This document shows, one piece after another, positions 62,746 through 64,000 of a DNA stretch of 64,000 bases. Position 1 is the stretch's first letter. Each line of letters opens with the position of its first letter. A program made the translations under genes and the position numbers. The notes under the pieces are model-generated. The model was given only the letters and a program-made list of their open reading frames with translations, did no database searches and had not been told where the DNA came from. This DNA comes from Branchipolynoe longqiensis (lineage: Eukaryota; Annelida; Polychaeta; Phyllodocida; Polynoidae). The stretch lies in NCBI GenBank assembly GCA_030323885.1, contig CM059194.1:28244363-28308362 (forward strand), written 5' to 3'.

Positions 62746-62890
62746 TAGAGGGTGCGGCCGAGAACCCTTTCAGACCTCCACCAGCCGGTGACCTCCCTCT
62801 AAAGAGCCTTCTAATGGTGCTGTCACATTATGACGCTTCTCGCCGGCGTGCTGCCAATGCGCAAAATCACTTTCAATCACCGAGACACCT

Positions 62891-63651
62891 CCTGTCACAC
62901 TACGACGTGACTACGTCAGCGTAACCACAACGTGAAAATAATGATATCACGTCGAAGTTATCGGCGTAATATGCAAATTGTGGACGTGAATGCAACGTAG
63001 TTGACGTGAGCGTAACGTGAAAGTAACGTGGGTGTACGTCGTGACGTTAGCTGTAACGTGACAACGTTAGAGGGGAGGGGTAAATGGCGACGTGACCGGG
63101 CGTTAGTGTAACGTGAGCGTAACGTCGCCGCAACGGGTGTGACGTGAACGTAACGTGACCGTAACTTGACCGTAAAGTGACCGTAACGTGACCGTAACGT
63201 GACCGTAACGTGACCGTAACGTGACCGTAACGTGACCGTAACGTGACCGTAACGTGACCGTAACGTGACCGTAACGTGACCGTAACGTGACCGTAACGTG
63301 ACCGTAACGTGCAAAACGCTGCCCACACGTTGCTCCCACCCGGGCCGTCGGTCTGACGTGACATAACGTGACTCTAACGTCATTTACGCTGCTATAACGA
63401 TCGCGGAACGTCAACCTAACGTCATTGTCACGTCATCCCAACGTAACGGCTTCACGTTGAGATACGTTGAAAGTTTTGAACAGGTTCAAAACCTCGACGC
63501 GCGCCGACGTAACACGACGTAACATGACGTAGCTCGACGTCACTCTAACGTCATTATGACGTCATCATAACGTGACCCAACGTACGGCAACGTAATGACG
63601 AAAAATCATCACGTTAGGCTCACGTTGGCTCGTTACGTCGTAGTGTGACAG
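62891..63651. mobile_element. TIR element filled with an 11-bp CpG-rich repeat
   Basis: Left CCTGTCACACTACGACGTGA and right TACGTCGTAGTGTGACAGG are inverted complements (about 20 bp, extending imperfectly inward). The interior is dominated by ACGT-containing words, with a pure array of about 16 CGTAACGTGAC units at 63125-63312. No ORF other than repeat translations. A similar GTGCTGTCACATTATGACGC end lies at 62818, possibly an older nested terminus. Confidence 0.72.
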
Positions 63652-64000
63652 GGGTATTACGTCAGCGCAACGTATTTGTAGCGTGCAGCCGACGTTGTGA
63701 GAGAAAAAAATAAAGTTATGAGCTAATATGTTGCTAGGACGTAAAACAATAACAGACAAACAAAGCAACAGTTTGGCGCAACGTGTGGGAACGACCCTCA
63801 GGCGCATGCGGCATGTGCCTACCGTTCGCATAACATTATTCCAGTGCGTGTAACGTATCTCAATGTCCCCCTAACGTCGCCATAATGTTGGCACCCGCGC
63901 CTCATCGCACGTCGAAAGGTTTGTGCAAGCGCAAAACTTTTGATGTGCGAAGACGCGCGCCGCCGACCCTTGTCGACCATCGCCGTCCATCAACGAATAC
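63652..64000. other. Intergenic with a SINE-A tail
   Basis: 63727-63765 is a SINE-A tail (ATGTTGCTAGGACGTAAAAC). The rest is GC-richer sequence with scattered ACGT words and no gene. Confidence 0.45.

Overview
This is eukaryotic, repeat-dominated DNA. There are no bacterial-style operons. The only convincing host gene is a two-exon class A GPCR with consensus splice sites at 25442-29114. A lophotrochozoan, most likely a mollusc, is my best guess. The basis is one SINE-like repeat (about 15975-16560) that I recognise from molluscan sequence, plus the mix of tRNA-derived SINEs and RNase H-bearing LINEs. That is recognition from memory, not a search.

Layout. 1-5.4 kb: a LINE 3' end, SINE pieces, two abutting terminal-inverted-repeat (TIR) elements and a 9-bp minisatellite. 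5.4-8.2 kb: a GC-rich block of nested tandem repeats with a TATA box and poly(A) signal on the minus strand. 8.2-13.4 kb: a TIR element, a SINE, a 2.2-kb minisatellite with about 711-bp higher-order structure, another SINE, and a second 9-bp minisatellite. 13.4-24.8 kb: SINEs, short TIR elements, a LINE RNase H pseudogene and C-rich or purine-rich tracts. 24.9-29.1 kb: the GPCR gene. Its 2.3-kb intron carries TA-rich repeats, a TTAA-flanked element and duplicated copies of the exon 2 splice junction. 29.1-31.8 kb: TA microsatellites, a second SINE family and a LINE remnant. 31.8-35.3 kb: a decayed PIF/Harbinger-like transposon with its two usual genes, a MADF/Myb-like protein and a transposase, plus a solo LTR inside the MADF gene. 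36.4-45.2 kb: a broken Ty3/gypsy element whose gag is split in frame by a 4.5-kb tyrosine-recombinase retrotransposon with the split direct repeats typical of Ngaro/PAT elements. 45.5-49.2 kb: a SINE, two head-to-head LTRs and a 5'-truncated LINE with a clear target site duplication (TSD).

50.3-59.8 kb is a four-level nest. An LTR is interrupted by a Polinton/Maverick-like deletion derivative (6-bp TSD, TIRs over 1 kb, and a fragment resembling a family B DNA polymerase exonuclease domain). That derivative holds a tRNA-like SINE, which in turn is interrupted by a nearly intact Ty3/gypsy element with matching short LTRs, gag and a 1053-codon pol. 59.8-64 kb: a fourth 9-bp minisatellite, SINEs, and a TIR element filled with an 11-bp CpG-rich repeat.

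Most long open frames in the window are translations of tandem repeats and are not genes. The genes that can be read belong to mobile elements, apart from the GPCR. The stacking order gives a relative history. Decayed elements (gypsy-2, Harbinger, LINE copies) are old, and the gypsy copy inside the SINE inside the Polinton derivative is the youngest large insertion.
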